A program made the position numbers and the translations under genes. The notes beneath the pieces are model-generated. The model was not told where the DNA came from, did not search any database, and saw only the letters and a list, made by a program, of their open reading frames with translations. From positions 124,001 through 188,000 of the forward strand of contig JAKZAN010000005.1 of assembly GCA_023053545.1 (NCBI GenBank): a stretch of DNA of 64,000 nt, in the 5' to 3' direction. This DNA comes from Lepidurus packardi. Lineage: Eukaryota; Arthropoda; Branchiopoda; Notostraca; Triopsidae. Numbering within the stretch: position 1 is the stretch's first letter; each line of letters opens with the position of its first letter. This document shows, one piece after another, positions 19,901 through 34,690 of the stretch.

Positions 19901-22900
19901 AGAAATTTATTAAGTCGGTAAGGAATTTTTTCAGTCCGTAAGGAATTAATTAAGTCCGTAAGGAATTAATTAAGTCCGTAAAGAATTAATTCAATCCGTA
20001 ATGAATTAATTAAGTCCGTAAGGAATTATTTAAGTCCGTAAGGAATTAATTCAGTCCGTAATGAATTACTTCAGTCCGTAAAGAATTAACTCAGTCCGTA
20101 AGGAATTAATTCAGTCCGCAACGAATTAATTAAGTCCGTAAGGAATTAATTAAATCCGTAAGGAATTAAGTAAATCCGTAAGGAATTAATTCAGTCCATA
20201 AGGAATTAATTCAGTAAGAAAGAAATTCAATCAATCCTAAAGAATTATTTCAGTCCGTAAGGAATTAATTCAGTCCGTAAAGATTTAATTCAGTCCGTAA
20301 GGAATTAATTCAGTCCGTAAGGAATTTATTAAGTCCGTAAGGAATTTATTAAGTCCGTAAGGAATTTGTTCAGTCCGTAAGGAATTAATTAAGTCCGTAA
20401 GGAATTAATTCAGTCCGTAATGAACTAATTCAGTCCGTAAAGAATTAATTCAGTCCGTAAGGAATTAGTTCAGTCCGTAAGGAATTTATTAAGTCCGTAA
20501 GGAATTAATTAAGTCCGTAAGGAACTAATTAGGTCCGTAAGGAATTAATTCAGTCCGTAAGGAATTAATTCAGTCCGTAAAGTATTAATTAAGTCCGTAA
20601 AGAATTAATTCAGTCCGTAAGGAATTAGTTCAGTCCGCAACGAATTAATAAAGTCCGTAAGGAATTAATTAAGTCCGTAAGGAATTTGTTCAGTCCGTAA
20701 GGAATTAATTAAGTCCGTAAGGAATTAATTAAATCCGTAAGGAATTAATTCAGTCCGTAAGGAATTAATTCAGTTAGAAAGGAATTCAATCAATCCTAAA
20801 GAATTAATTAAGTCCGTAAGGAATTAATTAAGTCCGTAAGGAATTTATTAAGTCCGTAAGGAATTAATTAAGTACGTAAGGAATTTGTTCAGTCCGTAAG
20901 GAATTAATTAAGTCCGAAAGGAATTAATTAAGTCCGTAAAGAATTAATTAAGTCCGTAAGGAATTAATTAAGTCCGTAAGGAATTAATTAAGTCCGTAAC
21001 GAATTAATTAAGTCCGTAATGAATTAATTAAGTCCGTAAGGAATTATTTAAGTCCGTAAGGAATTAATTCAGTCCGTAATGAATTACTTCAGTCCGTAAA
21101 GAATTAACTCAGTCCGTAAGGAATTAATTCAGTCCGCAACGAATTAATTAAGTCCGTAAGGAATTAATTAAATCCGTAAGGAATTAAGTAAATCCGTAAG
21201 GAATTAATTCAGTCCATAAGGAATTAATTCAGTAAGAAAGAAATTCAATCAATCCTAAAGAATTATTTCAGTCCGTAAGGAATTAATTCAGTCCGTAAAG
21301 ATTTAATTCAGTCCGTAAGGAATTAATTCAGTCCGTAAGGAATTTATTAAGTCCGTAAGGAATTTATTAAGTCCGTAAGGAATTTGTTCAGTCCGTAAGG
21401 AATTAATTAAGTCCGTAAGGAATTAATTCAGTCCGTAATGAACTAATTCAGTCCGTAAAGAATTAATTCAGTCCGTAAGGAATTAGTTCAGTCCGTAAGG
21501 AATTTATTAAGTCCGTAAGGAATTAATTAAGTCCGTAAGGAATTAATTAGGTCCGTAAGGAATTAATTCAGTCCGTAAGGAATTAATTCAGTCCGTAAAG
21601 TATTAATTCAGTCCGTAAGGAATTAATTAAGTCCGTAAGGAATTCAATCAATCCTAAAGAATTAATTAAGTCCGTAAGGAATTAATTAAGTCCGTAAGGA
21701 ATTTATTAAGTCCGTAAGGAATTAATTAAGTACGTAAGGAATTTGTTCAGTCCGTAAGGAATTAATTAAGTCCGAAAGTAATTAATTAAGTCCGTAAGAA
21801 ATTTATTAAGTCGGTAAGGAATTTTTTCAGTCCGTAAGGAATTAATTAAGTCCGTAAGGAATTAATTAAGTCCGTTAAGAATTAATTCAATCCGTAATGA
21901 ATTAATTATGTCCGTAAGGAATTATTTAAGTCCGTAAGGAATTAATTCAGTCCGTAATGAATTACTTCAGTCCGTAAAGAATTAACTCAGTCCGTAAGGA
22001 ATTAATTCAGTCCGCAACGAATTAATTAAGTCCGTAAGGAATTAATTAAATCCGTAAGGAATTAAGTAAATCCGTAAGGAATTAATTCAGTGCATAAGGA
22101 ATTAATTCAGTAAGAAAGAAATTCAATCAATCCTAAAGAATTATTTCAGTCCGTAAGGAATTAATTCAGTCCGTAAAGATTTAATTCAGTCCGTAAGGAA
22201 TTAATTCAGTCCGTAAGGAATTTATTAAGTCCGTAAGGAATTTATTCAGTCCGTAAGGAATTAGTTCAGTCCGTAAGGAATTTATTAAGTCCGTAAGGAA
22301 TTAATTAAGTCCGTAAGGAACTAATTAGGTCCGTAAGGAATTAATTCAGTCCGTAAGGAATTAATTCAGTCCGTAAAGTATTAATTAAGTCCGTAAAGAA
22401 TTAATTCAGTCCGTAAGGAATTAGTTCAGTCCGCAACGAATTAATAAAGTCCGTAAGGAATTAATTAAGTCCGTAAGGAATTTGTTCAGTCCGTAAGGAA
22501 TTAATTAAGTCCGTAAGGAATTAATTAAATCCGTAAGGAATTAATTCAGTCCGTAAGGAATTAATTCAGTTAGAAAGGAATTCAATCAATCCTAAAGAAT
22601 TAATTAAGTCCGTAAGGAATTAATTAAGTCCGTAAGGAATTTATTAAGTCCGTAAGGAATTAATTAAGTACGTAAGGAATTTGTTCAGTCCGTAAGGAAT
22701 TAATTAAGTCCGAAAGGAATTAATTAAGTCCGTAAAGAATTAATTAAGTCCGTAAGGAATTAATTAAGTCCGTAAGGAATTAATTAAGTCGGTAAGGAAT
22801 TTGTTCATTCCGTAAGGAATTTGTTCAGTCCGTAAGGAATTAATTAAGTCCGTAAGGAATTAATTAAATCCGTAAGGAATTAATTCAGTCCGTAAGGAAT

Positions 22901-25900
22901 TAATTCCGTAAGAAAGGAATTCAATCAATCCTAAAGAATTAATTAAGTCCGTAAGGAATTTGTTCAGTCCGTAAGGAATTAATTAAGTCCGTAAGGGATT
23001 AATTCAGTCCGTAATGAATTAATTATGTCCGTAAGGAATTATTTAAGTCCGTAAGGAATTAATTCAGTCCGTAATGAATTACTTCAGTCCGTAAAGAATT
23101 AATTCAGTCCGTAAGGAATTAATTCAGTCCGTAAGGAATTAATTCAGTCCGCAACGAATTAATTAAGTCCGTAATGAATTAATTAAGTCCGTAAGGAATT
23201 ATTTAAGTCCGTAAGGAATTAATTCAGTCCGTAATGAATTACTTCAGTCCGTAAAGAATTAACTCAGTCCGTAAGGAATTAATTCAGTCCGCAACGAATT
23301 AATTAAGTCCGTAAGGAATTAATTAAATCCGTAAGGAATTAAGTAAATCCGTAAGGAATTAATTCAGTCCATAAGGAATTAATTCAGTAAGAAAGAAATT
23401 CAATCAATCCTAAAGAATTATTTCAGTCCGTAAGGAATTAATTCAGTCCGTAAAGATTTAATTCAGTCCGTAAGGAATTAATTCAGTCCGTAAGGAATTT
23501 ATTAAGTCCGTAAGGAATTTATTAAGTCCGTAAGGAATTTGTTCAGTCCGTAAGGAATTAATTAAGTCCGTAAGGAATTAATTCAGTCCGTAATGAACTA
23601 ATTCAGTCCGTAAAGAATTAATTCAGTCCGTAAGGAATTAGTTCAGTCCGTAAGGAATTTATTAAGTCCGTAAGGAATTAATTAAGTCCGTAAGGAATTA
23701 ATTAGGTCCGTAAGGAATTAATTCAGTCCGTAAGGAATTAATTCAGTCCGTAAAGTATTAATTCAGTCCGTAAGGAATTAATTCAGTTAGAAAGGAATTC
23801 AATCAATCCTAAAGAATTAATTAAGTCCGTAAGGAATTAATTAAGTCCGTAAGGAATTTATTAAGTCCGTAAGGAATTAATTAAGTACGTAAGGAATTTG
23901 TTCAGTCCGTAAGGAATTAATTAAGTCCGAAAGTAATTAATTAAGTCCGTAAAGAATTAATTAAGTCCGTAAGGAATTAATTAAGTCCGTAAGGAATTAA
24001 TTAAGTCGGTAAGGAATTTGTTCATTCCGTAAGGAATTTGTTCAGTCCGTAAGGAATTAATTAAGTCCGTAAGGAATTAATTAAATCCGTAAGGAATTAA
24101 TTCAGTCCGTAAGGAATTAATTCAGTCCGCAACGAATTAATTAAGTCCGTAATGAATTAATTAAGTCCGTAAGGAATTATTTAAGTCCGTAAGGAATTAA
24201 TTCAGTCTGTAATGAATTACTTCAGTCCGTTAGGAATTAATTCAGTCCGTAAGGAATTAATTCAGTCCGTAAGGAATTAATTCAGTCCGCAACGAATTAA
24301 TTAAGTCCGTAAGGAATTAATTAAATCCGTAAGGAATTAATTCAGTCCATAAGGAATTAATTCAGTAAGAAAGGAATTCAATCAATCCTAAAGAATTAAT
24401 TCAGTCCATAAGGAATTAATTCAGTAAGAAAGGAATTCAATCAATCCTAAAGAATTAATTCAGTCCGTAAGAAATCAATTAAGTCCGTAAGGAATTTAGT
24501 AAGTCCGTAAGGAATTTATTAAGTCCGTAAGGAATTAATTCAGTCCGTAATGAATTAATTCAGTCCGTAAAGAATTAATTCAGTCCGTAAGGAATTAATT
24601 CAGTCCGTAAGGAATTAATTAAGTCCGTAAGAAATTTATTAAGTCGGTAAGGAATTTTTTCAGTCCGTAAGGAATTAATAAAGTCCGTAAGGAATTAATT
24701 AAGTCCGTAAAGAATTAATTCAATCCGTAATGAATTAATTAAGTCCGTAAGGAATTATTTAAGTCCGTAAGGAATTAATTCAGTCCGTAATGAATTAACT
24801 CAGTCCGTAAGGAATTAATTCAGTCCGCAACGAATTAATTAAGTCCGTAAGGAATTAATTAAATCCGTAAGGAATTAATTAAATCCGTAAGGAATTAATT
24901 CAGTCCATAAGGAATTAATTCAGTAAGAAAGAAATTCAATCAATCCTAAAGAATTATTTCAGTCCGTAAGGAATTAATTCAGTCCGTAAAGATTTAATTC
25001 AGTCCGTAAGGAATTAATTCAGTCCGTAAGGAATTAATTCCGTAAGAAAGGAATTCAATCAATCCTAAAGAATTAATTAAGTCCGTAAGGAATTTGTTCA
25101 GTCCGTAAGGAATTAATTAAGTCCGTAAGGGATTAATTCAGTCCGTAATGAATTAATTATGTCCGTAAGGAATTATTTAAGTCCGTAAGGAATTAATTCA
25201 GTCCGTAATGAATTACTTCAGTCCGTAAAGAATTAATTCAGTCCGTAAGGAATTAATTCAGTCCGTAAGGAATTAATTCAGTCCGCAACGAATTAATTAA
25301 GTCCGTAATGAATTAATTAAGTCCGTAAGGAATTATTTAAGTCCGTAAGGAATTAATTCAGTCCGTAATGAATTACTTCAGTCCGTAAAGAATTAACTCA
25401 GTCCGTAAGGAATTAATTCAGTCCGCAACGAATTAATTAAGTCCGTAAGGAATTAATTAAATCCGTAAGGAATTAAGTAAATCCGTAAGGAATTAATTCA
25501 GTCCATAAGGAATTAATTCAGTAAGAAAGAAATTCAATCAATCCTAAAGAATTATTTCAGTCCGTAAGGAATTAATTCAGTCCGTAAAGATTTAATTCAG
25601 TCCGTAAGGAATTAATTCAGTCCGTAAGGAATTTATTAAGTCCGTAAGGAATTTATTAAGTCCGTAAGGAATTTGTTCAGTCCGTAAGGAATTAATTAAG
25701 TCCGTAAGGAATTAATTCAGTCCGTAATGAACTAATTCAGTCCGTAAAGAATTAATTCAGTCCGTAAGGAATTAGTTCAGTCCGTAAGGAATTTATTAAG
25801 TCCGTAAGGAATTAATTAAGTCCGTAAGGAATTAATTAGGTCCGTAAGGAATTAATTCAGTCCGTAAGGAATTAATTCAGTCCGTAAAGTATTAATTAAG

Positions 25901-28900
25901 TCCGTAAAGAATTAATTCAGTCCGTAAGGAATTAGTTCAGTCCGCAACGAATTAATAAAGTCCGTAAGGAATTAATTAAGTCCGTAAGGAATTTGTTCAG
26001 TCCGTAAGGAATTAATTAAGTCCGTAAGGAATTAATTAAATCCGTAAGGAATTAATTCAGTCCGTAAGGAATTAATTCAGTTAGAAAGGAATTCAATCAA
26101 TCCTAAAGAATTAATTAAATCCGTAAGGAATTAATTAAGTCCGTAAGGAATTTATTAAGTCCGTAAGGAATTAATTAAGTACGTAAGGAATTTGTTCAGT
26201 CCGTAAGGAATTAATTAAGTCCGAAAGTAATTAATTAAGTCCGTAAAGAATTAATTAAGTCCGTAAGGAATTAATTAAGTCCGTAAGGAATTAATTAAGT
26301 CGGTAAGGAATTTGTTCATTCCGTAAGGAATTTGTTCAGTCCGTAAGGAATTAATTAAGTCCGTAAGGAATTAATTAAATCCGTAAGGAATTAATTCAGT
26401 CCGTAAGGAATTAATTCAGTCCGCAACGAATTAATTAAGTCCGTAATGAATTAATTAAGTCCGTAAGGAATTATTTAAGTCCGTAAGGAATTAATTCAGT
26501 CTGTAATGAATTACTTCAGTCCGTTAGGAATTAATTCAGTCCGTAAGGAATTAATTCAGTCCGTAAGGAATTAATTCAGTCCGCAACGAATTAATTAAGT
26601 CCGTAAGGAATTAATTAAATCCGTAAGGAATTAATTCAGTCCATAAGGAATTAATTCAGTAAGAAAGGAATTCAATCAATCCTAAAGAATTAATTCAGTC
26701 CATAAGGAATTAATTCAGTAAGAAAGGAATTCAATCAATCCTAAAGAATTAATTCAGTCCGTAAGAAATCAATTAAGTCCGTAAGGAATTTAGTAAGTCC
26801 GTAAGGAATTTATTAAGTCCGTAAGGAATTAATTCAGTCCGTAATGAATTAATTCAGTCCGTAAAGAATTAATTCAGTCCGTAAGGAATTAATTCAGTCC
26901 GTAAGGAATTAATTAAGTCCGTAAGAAATTTATTAAGTCGGTAAGGAATTTTTTCAGTCCGTAAGGAATTAATTAAGTCCGTAAGGAATTAATTAAGTCC
27001 GTAAAGAATTAATTCAATCCGTAATGAATTAATTAAGTCCGTAAGGAATTATTTAAGTCCGTAAGGAATTAATTCAGTCCGTAATGAATTAACTCAGTCC
27101 GTAAGGAATTAATTCAGTCCGCAACGAATTAATTAAGTCCGTAAGGAATTAATTAAATCCGTAAGGAATTAATTAAATCCGTAAGGAATTAATTCAGTCC
27201 ATAAGGAATTAATTCAGTAAGAAAGAAATTCAATCAATCCTAAAGAATTATTTCAGTCCGTAAGGAATTAATTCAGTCCGTAAAGATTTAATTCAGTCCG
27301 TAAGGAATTAATTCAGTCCGTAAGGAATTTATTAAGTCCGTAAGGAATTTATTAAGTCCGTAAGGAATTTGTTGAGTCCGTAAGGAATTAATTAAGTCCG
27401 TAAGGAATTAATTCAGTCCGTAATGAACTAATTCAGTCCGTAAAGAATTAATTCAGTCCGTAAGGAATTAGTTCAGTCCGTAAGGAATTTATTAAGTCCG
27501 TAAGGAATTAATTAAGTCCGTAAGGAATTAATTAGGTCCGTAAGGAATTAATTCAGTCCGTAAGGAATTAATTCAGTCCGTAAAGTATTAATTAAGTCCG
27601 TAAAGAATTAATTCAGTCCGTAAGGAATTAGTTCAGTCCGCAACGAATTAATAAAGTCCGTAAGGAATTAATTAAGTCCGTAAGGAATTTGTTCAGTCCG
27701 TAAGGAATTAATTAAGTCCGTAAGGAATTAATTAAATCCGTAAGGAATTAATTCAGTCCGTAAGGAATTAATTCAGTTAGAAAGGAATTCAATCAATCCT
27801 AAAGAATTAATTAAGTCCGTAAGGAATTAATTAAGTCCGTAAGGAATTTATTAAGTCCGTAAGGAATTAATTAAGTACGTAAGGAATTTGTTCAGTCCGT
27901 AAGGAATTAATTAAGTCCGAAAGGAATTAATTATGTCCGTAAAGAATTAATTAAGTCCGTAAGGAATTAATTAAGTCCGTAAGGAATTAATTAAGTCGGT
28001 AAGGAATTTGTTCATTCCGTAAGGAATTTGTTCAGTCCGTAAGGAATTAATTAAGTCCGTAAGGAATTAATTAAATCCGTAAGGAATTAATTCAGTCCGT
28101 AAGGAATTAATTCCGTAAGAAAGGAATTCAATCAATCCTAAAGAATTAATTAAGTCCGTAAGGAATTTGTTCAGTCCGTAAGGAATTAATTAAGTCCGTA
28201 AGGGATTAATTCAGTCCGTAATGAATTAATTATGTCCGTAAGGAATTATTTAAGTCCGTAAGGAATTAATTCAGTCCGTAATGAATTACTTCAGTCCGTA
28301 AAGAATTAATTCAGTCCGTAAGGAATTAATTCAGTCCGTAAGGAATTAATTCAGTCCGCAACGAATTAATTAAGTCCGTAATGAATTAATTAAGTCCGTA
28401 AGGAATTATTTAAGTCCGTAAGGAATTAATTCAGTCTGTAATGAATTACTTCAGTCCGTTAGGAATTAATTCAGTCCGTAAGGAATTAATTCAGTCCGTA
28501 AGGAATTAATTCAGTCCGCAAAGAATTAATTAAGTCCGTAAGGAATTAATTAAATCCGTAAGGAATTAATTCAGTCCATAAGGAATTAATTCAGTAAGAA
28601 AGGAATTCAATCAATCCTAAAGAATTAATTCAGTCCATAAGGAATTAATTCAGTAAGAAAGGAATTCAATCAATCCTAAAGAATTAATTCAGTCCGTAAG
28701 AAATCAATTAAGTCCGTAAGGAATTTAGTAAGTCCGTAAGGAATTTATTAAGTCGGTAAGGAATTTGTTCAGTCCGTAAGGAATTAATTAAGTCCGTAAG
28801 GAATTAATTAAGTCCGTAAAGAATTAATTCAATCCGTAAGGAATTAATTCAGTCTGTAAAGAATTAATTAAGTCCGTAAGGAATTAATTAAGTCCGTAAG

Positions 28901-31900
28901 GAATTTGTTCAGTCCGTAAGGAATTAATTCATTCCGTAAATAATTAATTCAGTCCGTAAGGAATTAATTCAGTCCGTAAGGAATTTATTAAGTCCGTAAG
29001 GAATGTATTAAGTCCGTAAGGAATTTTTTCAGTCCGTAAGGAACTAATTAAGTCCGTAAGGGATTAATTAAGTCCTTAAGGAATTAATTAATTCCGTAAG
29101 GAATTAATTAAGTCCGTAAGGAATTAATTAAGTTGGTAAGGAATTAATTCAGTCCGTAAAGAATTAATTAAGTCCGTAAGGAATTAATTAAGTTGGTAAG
29201 GAATTTGTTCAGTCCGTAAGGAATTAATTAAGTCCGTAAGGAATTAATTCAGTCCGTAATGAATTAATTCAGTCCGTAAAGAATTAATTCAGTCCTAAAG
29301 GAATTAATTCAGTCCGTAAGGAATTTATTAAGTCCGTAAGAAATTTGTTCAGTCCGTAAGGAAATTTTTAAGTCCGTAAGGAATTTGTTCAGTCCGTAAG
29401 GAATTAATTAAGTCCGTAAGGAATTTGTTCAGTCCGTAAGGAATTAATTAAGTCCGTAAGGGATTAATTCAGTCCGTAATGAATTAATTAAGTCCGTAAG
29501 GAATTATTTAAGTCCGTAATGAATTAATTCAGTCCGTAATGAATTACTTCAGTCCGTAAAGAATTAATTCAGTCCGTAAGGAATTAATTCAGTCCGTAAG
29601 GAATTAATTCAAGCCGCAACGAATTAATTAAATCCGTAAGGAATTAATTCAGTCCATAAGGAATTAATTCAGTAAGTAAGAAATTCAATCAATCCTAAAG
29701 AATTAATTCAGTCCGTAAGGAATTAATTAAGTCCGTAAGGAATTTGTTCAGTCCGTAAGGAATTAATTAAGTCCGTAAGGAATTAATTAAGTCCGTAAAG
29801 AATAAAATAAGTCCGTAAGGAATTAATTAAGTTTGTAAGGAATTTGTTCAGTCCGTAATGAATTAATTCAGTCCGTAAAGAATTAATTCAGTCCTTAAGG
29901 AATTAATTCAGTCCGTAAGGAATTTTTTTAGTCCGTAAGGAATTTGTTCAGTCCGTAAGGAATTAATTAAGTCCGTAAGGGATTAATTCAGTCCGTAATG
30001 AATTAATTCAGTCCGTAAGGAATTAATTCAGTCCGTAAGGAATTAATTAAATCCGTAAGGAATTAATTCAGTCCATAAGGAATTAATTCAGTAAGAAAGA
30101 AATTCAATCAATCCTAAAGAATTAATTCAGTCCGTAAGGAATTAATTAAGTCCGTAAGGAATTTGTTCAGTCCGTAAAGAATTAATTAAGTCCGTAAGTT
30201 ATTAATTAAGTCCGTAAAGAATTTGTTCAGTCCGTAAGGAATTAATTCAGTCCGTAAGGAATTAATTCAGTAGGAAAGGAATTCAATCAATCCTAAAGAA
30301 TTAATTCAGTCCGTAAGGAATTAATTAAGTCCGTAAGGAATTAATTAAGTCCGTAATGAATTAATTCAGTCCGTAAAGAATTAATTCAGTCCGTAAGGAA
30401 TTTGTTCAGTCCGTAAGGAATTAATTAAGTCCGTAAGGAATTTGTTCAGTCCGTAAGGAATTAATTCAGTCCGTAATGACTTAATTCAGTCCGTAAAGAA
30501 TTAATTCAGTCCGTAAGGAATTAATTCAGTCCTTAAGGAATTTATTAAGTCCGTAAGGAATTAATTAAGTCCGTAAAGAATTAATTAAATCCGTAAGGAA
30601 TTAATTAAGTCCGTAAAGAATTAATTAAATCCGTAAGGAATTAATTAAGTCCGTAAGGAATTTGTTCAGTCCGTAAGGAATTAATTAAGTCCGTAAGGGA
30701 TTAATTCAGTCCGTAATAAATTAATTCAGTCCGTAAGGAATTAACTAAGTCCGCAAGGAATTAATTAAGTCCGTAAGTAATTAATTAAATCCGTAAGGAA
30801 TTAATTCAGTCCATAAGGAATTAATTCAGTAAGAAAGAAATTCAATCAATCCTAAAGAATTAATTCAGTCCGTAAGGAATTAATTAAGTCCGTAAGGAAT
30901 TAATTAAGTCCGTAAGTTATTAATTAAGTCCGTAAAGAATTTGTTCAGTCCGTAAGGAATTAATTAAGTCCGCAAGGAATTTGTTCAGTCCGTAAGAAAT
31001 TAATTAAGTCCGTAAGGAATTAATTAAATCCGTAAGGAATTAATTCAGTCCGGAAGGAATTAATTCAGTAGGAAAGGAATTCAATCAATCCTAAAGAATT
31101 AATTCAGTCCGTAAGGAATTAATTAAGTCCGTAAAGAATTAATTCAATCCGTAAGGAATTAATTCAGTCCGTAAAGAATTAATTCAATCCGTAAGGAATT
31201 AATTCAGTCCGTAATGAATTTATTAAGTCCGTAAGGAATTAATTCAGTCCGTAAGGAATTAATTCAGTAAGAAAGGAATTCAATCAATCCTAAAAAATTA
31301 ATTCTGTCCGTAAGGAATTAATTAAGTCCGCAAGGAATTTGTTCAGTCCGTAAGAAATTAATTAAGTCCGTAAGGAATTAATTCAGTCCGTAAAGAATTA
31401 ATTCAGTCCGTAAGTAATTTGTTCAGTTTGTAAGGAATTTATTAAGTCCGTAAGTAATTTGTTCAGTCCGTAAGGAATTAATTTAGTCCGTAATGAATTA
31501 ATTCAGTCCGTAAAGAATTAATTCAGTCCGTAAGGAATTAATTCAGTCCTTAAGGAATTTATTAAGTCCGTAAAGAATTAATTAAATCCGTAAGGAATTA
31601 ATTAAGTCCGTAAGGAATTTGTTCAGTCCGTAAGGAATTAATTAAGTCCGTAAGGAATTAATTAAATCCGTATGGAATTAATTCAGTCCGTAAGGAATTA
31701 ATACAGTAAGAAAGGAATTCAATCAATCCTAAAGAATTAAGTCAGTCCGTAAGGAATTAATTAAGTCCGTAAGGAATTAATTCAGTCCGTAAAGAATTAA
31801 TTAAGTCCGTAAAGAATTAATTAAGTCCGTAAGGAATTTGTTCAGTCCGTAAGGAATTAATTAAGTCCGTAAAGAATTAATTCAGTCCGTAAGGAATTAA

Positions 31901-34690
31901 TTCAGTCCGTAAGGAATTTATTAAGTCCGTAAGGAATTAATTAAGTCCATAAAGAATTAATTCAATCCGTAAGGAATTAATTAAGTCCATAAAGAATTAA
32001 TTCAATCCGTAAGGAATTAATTCAGTCCGTAAAGAATTAATTAAGTCCGTAAGGAATTAATTAAGTCCGTAAGGAATTTGTTCAGTCCGTAAGGAATTAA
32101 TTAAGTCCGTAAAGAATTAATTAAATCCGTAAGGAATTAATTAAGTCCGTAAGGAATTAATTCAGTAAGAAAGGAATTCAATCAATCCTAAGGAATTAAT
32201 TCAGTCCGTAAGGAATTAATTAAGTCCGTAAAGAATTAATTCAATCCGTAAGGAATTAATTCAGTCCGTAAAGAATTAATTAAGTCCGTAAGGAATTAAT
32301 TCAGTCCGTAAAAAATTAATTACGTCCGTAAGGAATTTGTTCAGTCCGTAAGGGATTAATTAAGTCCTAAAGGAATTAATTAAATCCGTAAGGAATTAAT
32401 TCAGTCCGTAAGGAATTAATTCAGTAGGAAACTAATTCAATCAATCCTAAAGAATTAATTCAGTCCGTAAGGAATTAATTAAGTCCGTAAGGAATTAATT
32501 AAGTCCGTAATGAATTAATTCAGTCCGTAAAGAATTAATTCAGTCCGTAAGTAATTTGTTCAGTTTGTAAGGAATTTATTAAGTCCGTAAGGAATTTGTT
32601 CAGTCCGTAAGGAATTAATTAAGTCCGTAAGGAATTTGTTCAGTCCGTAAGGAATTAATTAAGTCCGTAAGGAATTAATTCAGTCCGTAATGAATTAATT
32701 CAGTCCGTAAAGAATTAATTCAGTCCTAAAGGAATTAATTCAGTCCGTAAGGAATTTATTAAGTCCGTAAGGAATTTGTTCAGTCCGTAAGGAAATTTTT
32801 AAGTCCGTAAGGAATTTGTTCAGTCCGTAAGGAATTAATTAAGTCCGTAAGGAATTTGTTCAGTTTGTAAGGGATTAATTAAGTCCGTAAAGAATTTGTT
32901 CAGTCCGTAAGGAATTAATTAAGTCCGTAAGGAATTTGTTCAGTCCGTAAGGAATTAATTAAGTCCTTAAGGAATTAATTAAATCCGTATGGAATTAATT
33001 CATTCCGTAAGGAATTAATACAGTAAGAAAGGAATTCAATCAATCCTAAAGAATTTGTTCAGTCCGTAAGGAATTAATTAAGTCCGTAAGGAATTAATTC
33101 AGTCCGTAAAAATTAATTAAGTCCGTAAGGAATTAATTAAGTCCGTAAGGAATTTGTTCAGTCCGTAAGGAATTAATTAAGTCCGTAAAGAATTAATTCA
33201 GTAAGTAAGGAATAAATTCAGTCCGTAAGGAATTTATTAAGTCCGTAAGCAATTAATTAAGTCCGTAAAGAATTAATTCAATCCGTAAGGAATTAATTCA
33301 GTCCGTAAAGAATTAATTAAGTCCGTAAGGAATTAATTCAGTCCGTAAGTAATTTGTTCAGTTTGTAAGGAATTTATTAAGTCCGTAAGGAATTTGTTCA
33401 GTCCGTTAGGAATTAATTAAGTCCGTAAGGAATTTGTTCAGTCCGTAAGGAATTAATTCAGTCCGTAATGAATTAATTCAGTCCGTAAAGAATTAATTCA
33501 GTCCGTAAGGAATTAATTCAGTCCTTAAGGAATTTATTAAGTCCGTAAGGAATTAATTAAGTCCGTAAAGAATTAATTAAATCCGTATGGAATTAATTAA
33601 GTCCGTAAAGAATTAATTAAATCCGTAAGGAATTAATTAAGTCCGTAAGGAATTTGTTCAGTCCGTAAGGAATTAATTAAGTCCGTAAGGGATTAATTCA
33701 GTCCGTAATAAATTAATTCAATCCGTAAGGAATTAATTCAGTCCGTAAGGAATTAATTCAGTCCGCAACGAATTAATTAAGTCCGTAAGGAATTAATTAA
33801 ATCCGTAAGGAATTAATTCAGTCCATAAGGAATTAATTCAGTTTGAAAAAATTCAATCAATCCTAAAGAATTAATTCAGTCCGTAAGGAATTAATTAAGT
33901 CCGTAAGGAATTTGTTCAGTCTGTAAAGAATTAATTAAGTCCGTAAGTTATTAATTAAGTCCGTAAAGAATTTGTTCAGTCCGTAAGGAATTAATTAAGT
34001 CCGCAAGGAATTTGTTCAGTCCGTAAGGAATTAATTAAGTCCGTAAGGAATTAATTAAATCCGTAAGGAATTAATTCAGTCCGTAAGGAATTAATTCAGT
34101 AGGAAAGGAATTCAATCAATCCTAAAGAATTAATTCAGTCCGTAAGGAATTAATTAAGTCCGTAAGGAATTAATTAAGTCCGTAATGAATTAATTCAGTC
34201 CGTAAAGAATTAATTCAGTCCGTAAGTAATTTGTTCAGTTTGTAAGGAATTTATTAAGTCCGTAAGGAATTTGTTCAGTCCGTAAGGAATTAATTAAGTC
34301 CGTAAGGAATTTGTTCAGTCCGTAAGGAATTAATTCAGTCCGTAATGAATTAATTCAGTCCGTAAGGAATTAATTCAGTCCTTTAGGAATTTATTAATTC
34401 CGTAAGGAATTAATTAAGTCCGTAAAGAATTAATTAAATCCGTAAGGAATTAATTAAATCCGTAAAGAATTAATTAAATCCGTAAGGAATTAATTAAGTC
34501 CGTAGGGAATTTGTTCAGTCCGTAAGGAATTAATTAAGTCCGTAAGGAATTAATTAAATCCGTATGGAATTAATTCAGTCCGTAAGGAATTAATACAGTA
34601 AGAAAGGAATTCAATCAATCCTAAAGAATTAAGTCAGTCCGTAAGGAATTAATTAAGTCCGTAAGGAATTAATTCAGTCCGTAAGGAATT
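16962..34690 (+). repeat. 20-bp satellite array, plus orientation, 39-bp dimer subfamily
   Basis: About 17.7 kb of 20-bp units (agtccgtaaggaattaattc and variants: aattaattaag, ggaatttgttc, ggaatttattaag, gtccgcaacg, ccgtaatg, ccgtaaag). Every few hundred bases it is punctuated by a diverged dimer, agtaagaaaggaattcaatc plus aatcctaaagaattaattc (39 bp). A sub-variant of this dimer (agaaattcaatc followed by a unit ending tatttcag) recurs near 18311, 20226, 21244, 22122, 23399, 24935, 25533 and 27229. Copies of long blocks recur at about 2.1-2.3 kb offsets (23399 to 25533; 24361 to 26655; 24935 to 27229). I see no gene or long open frame anywhere in this stretch. Confidence 0.96.
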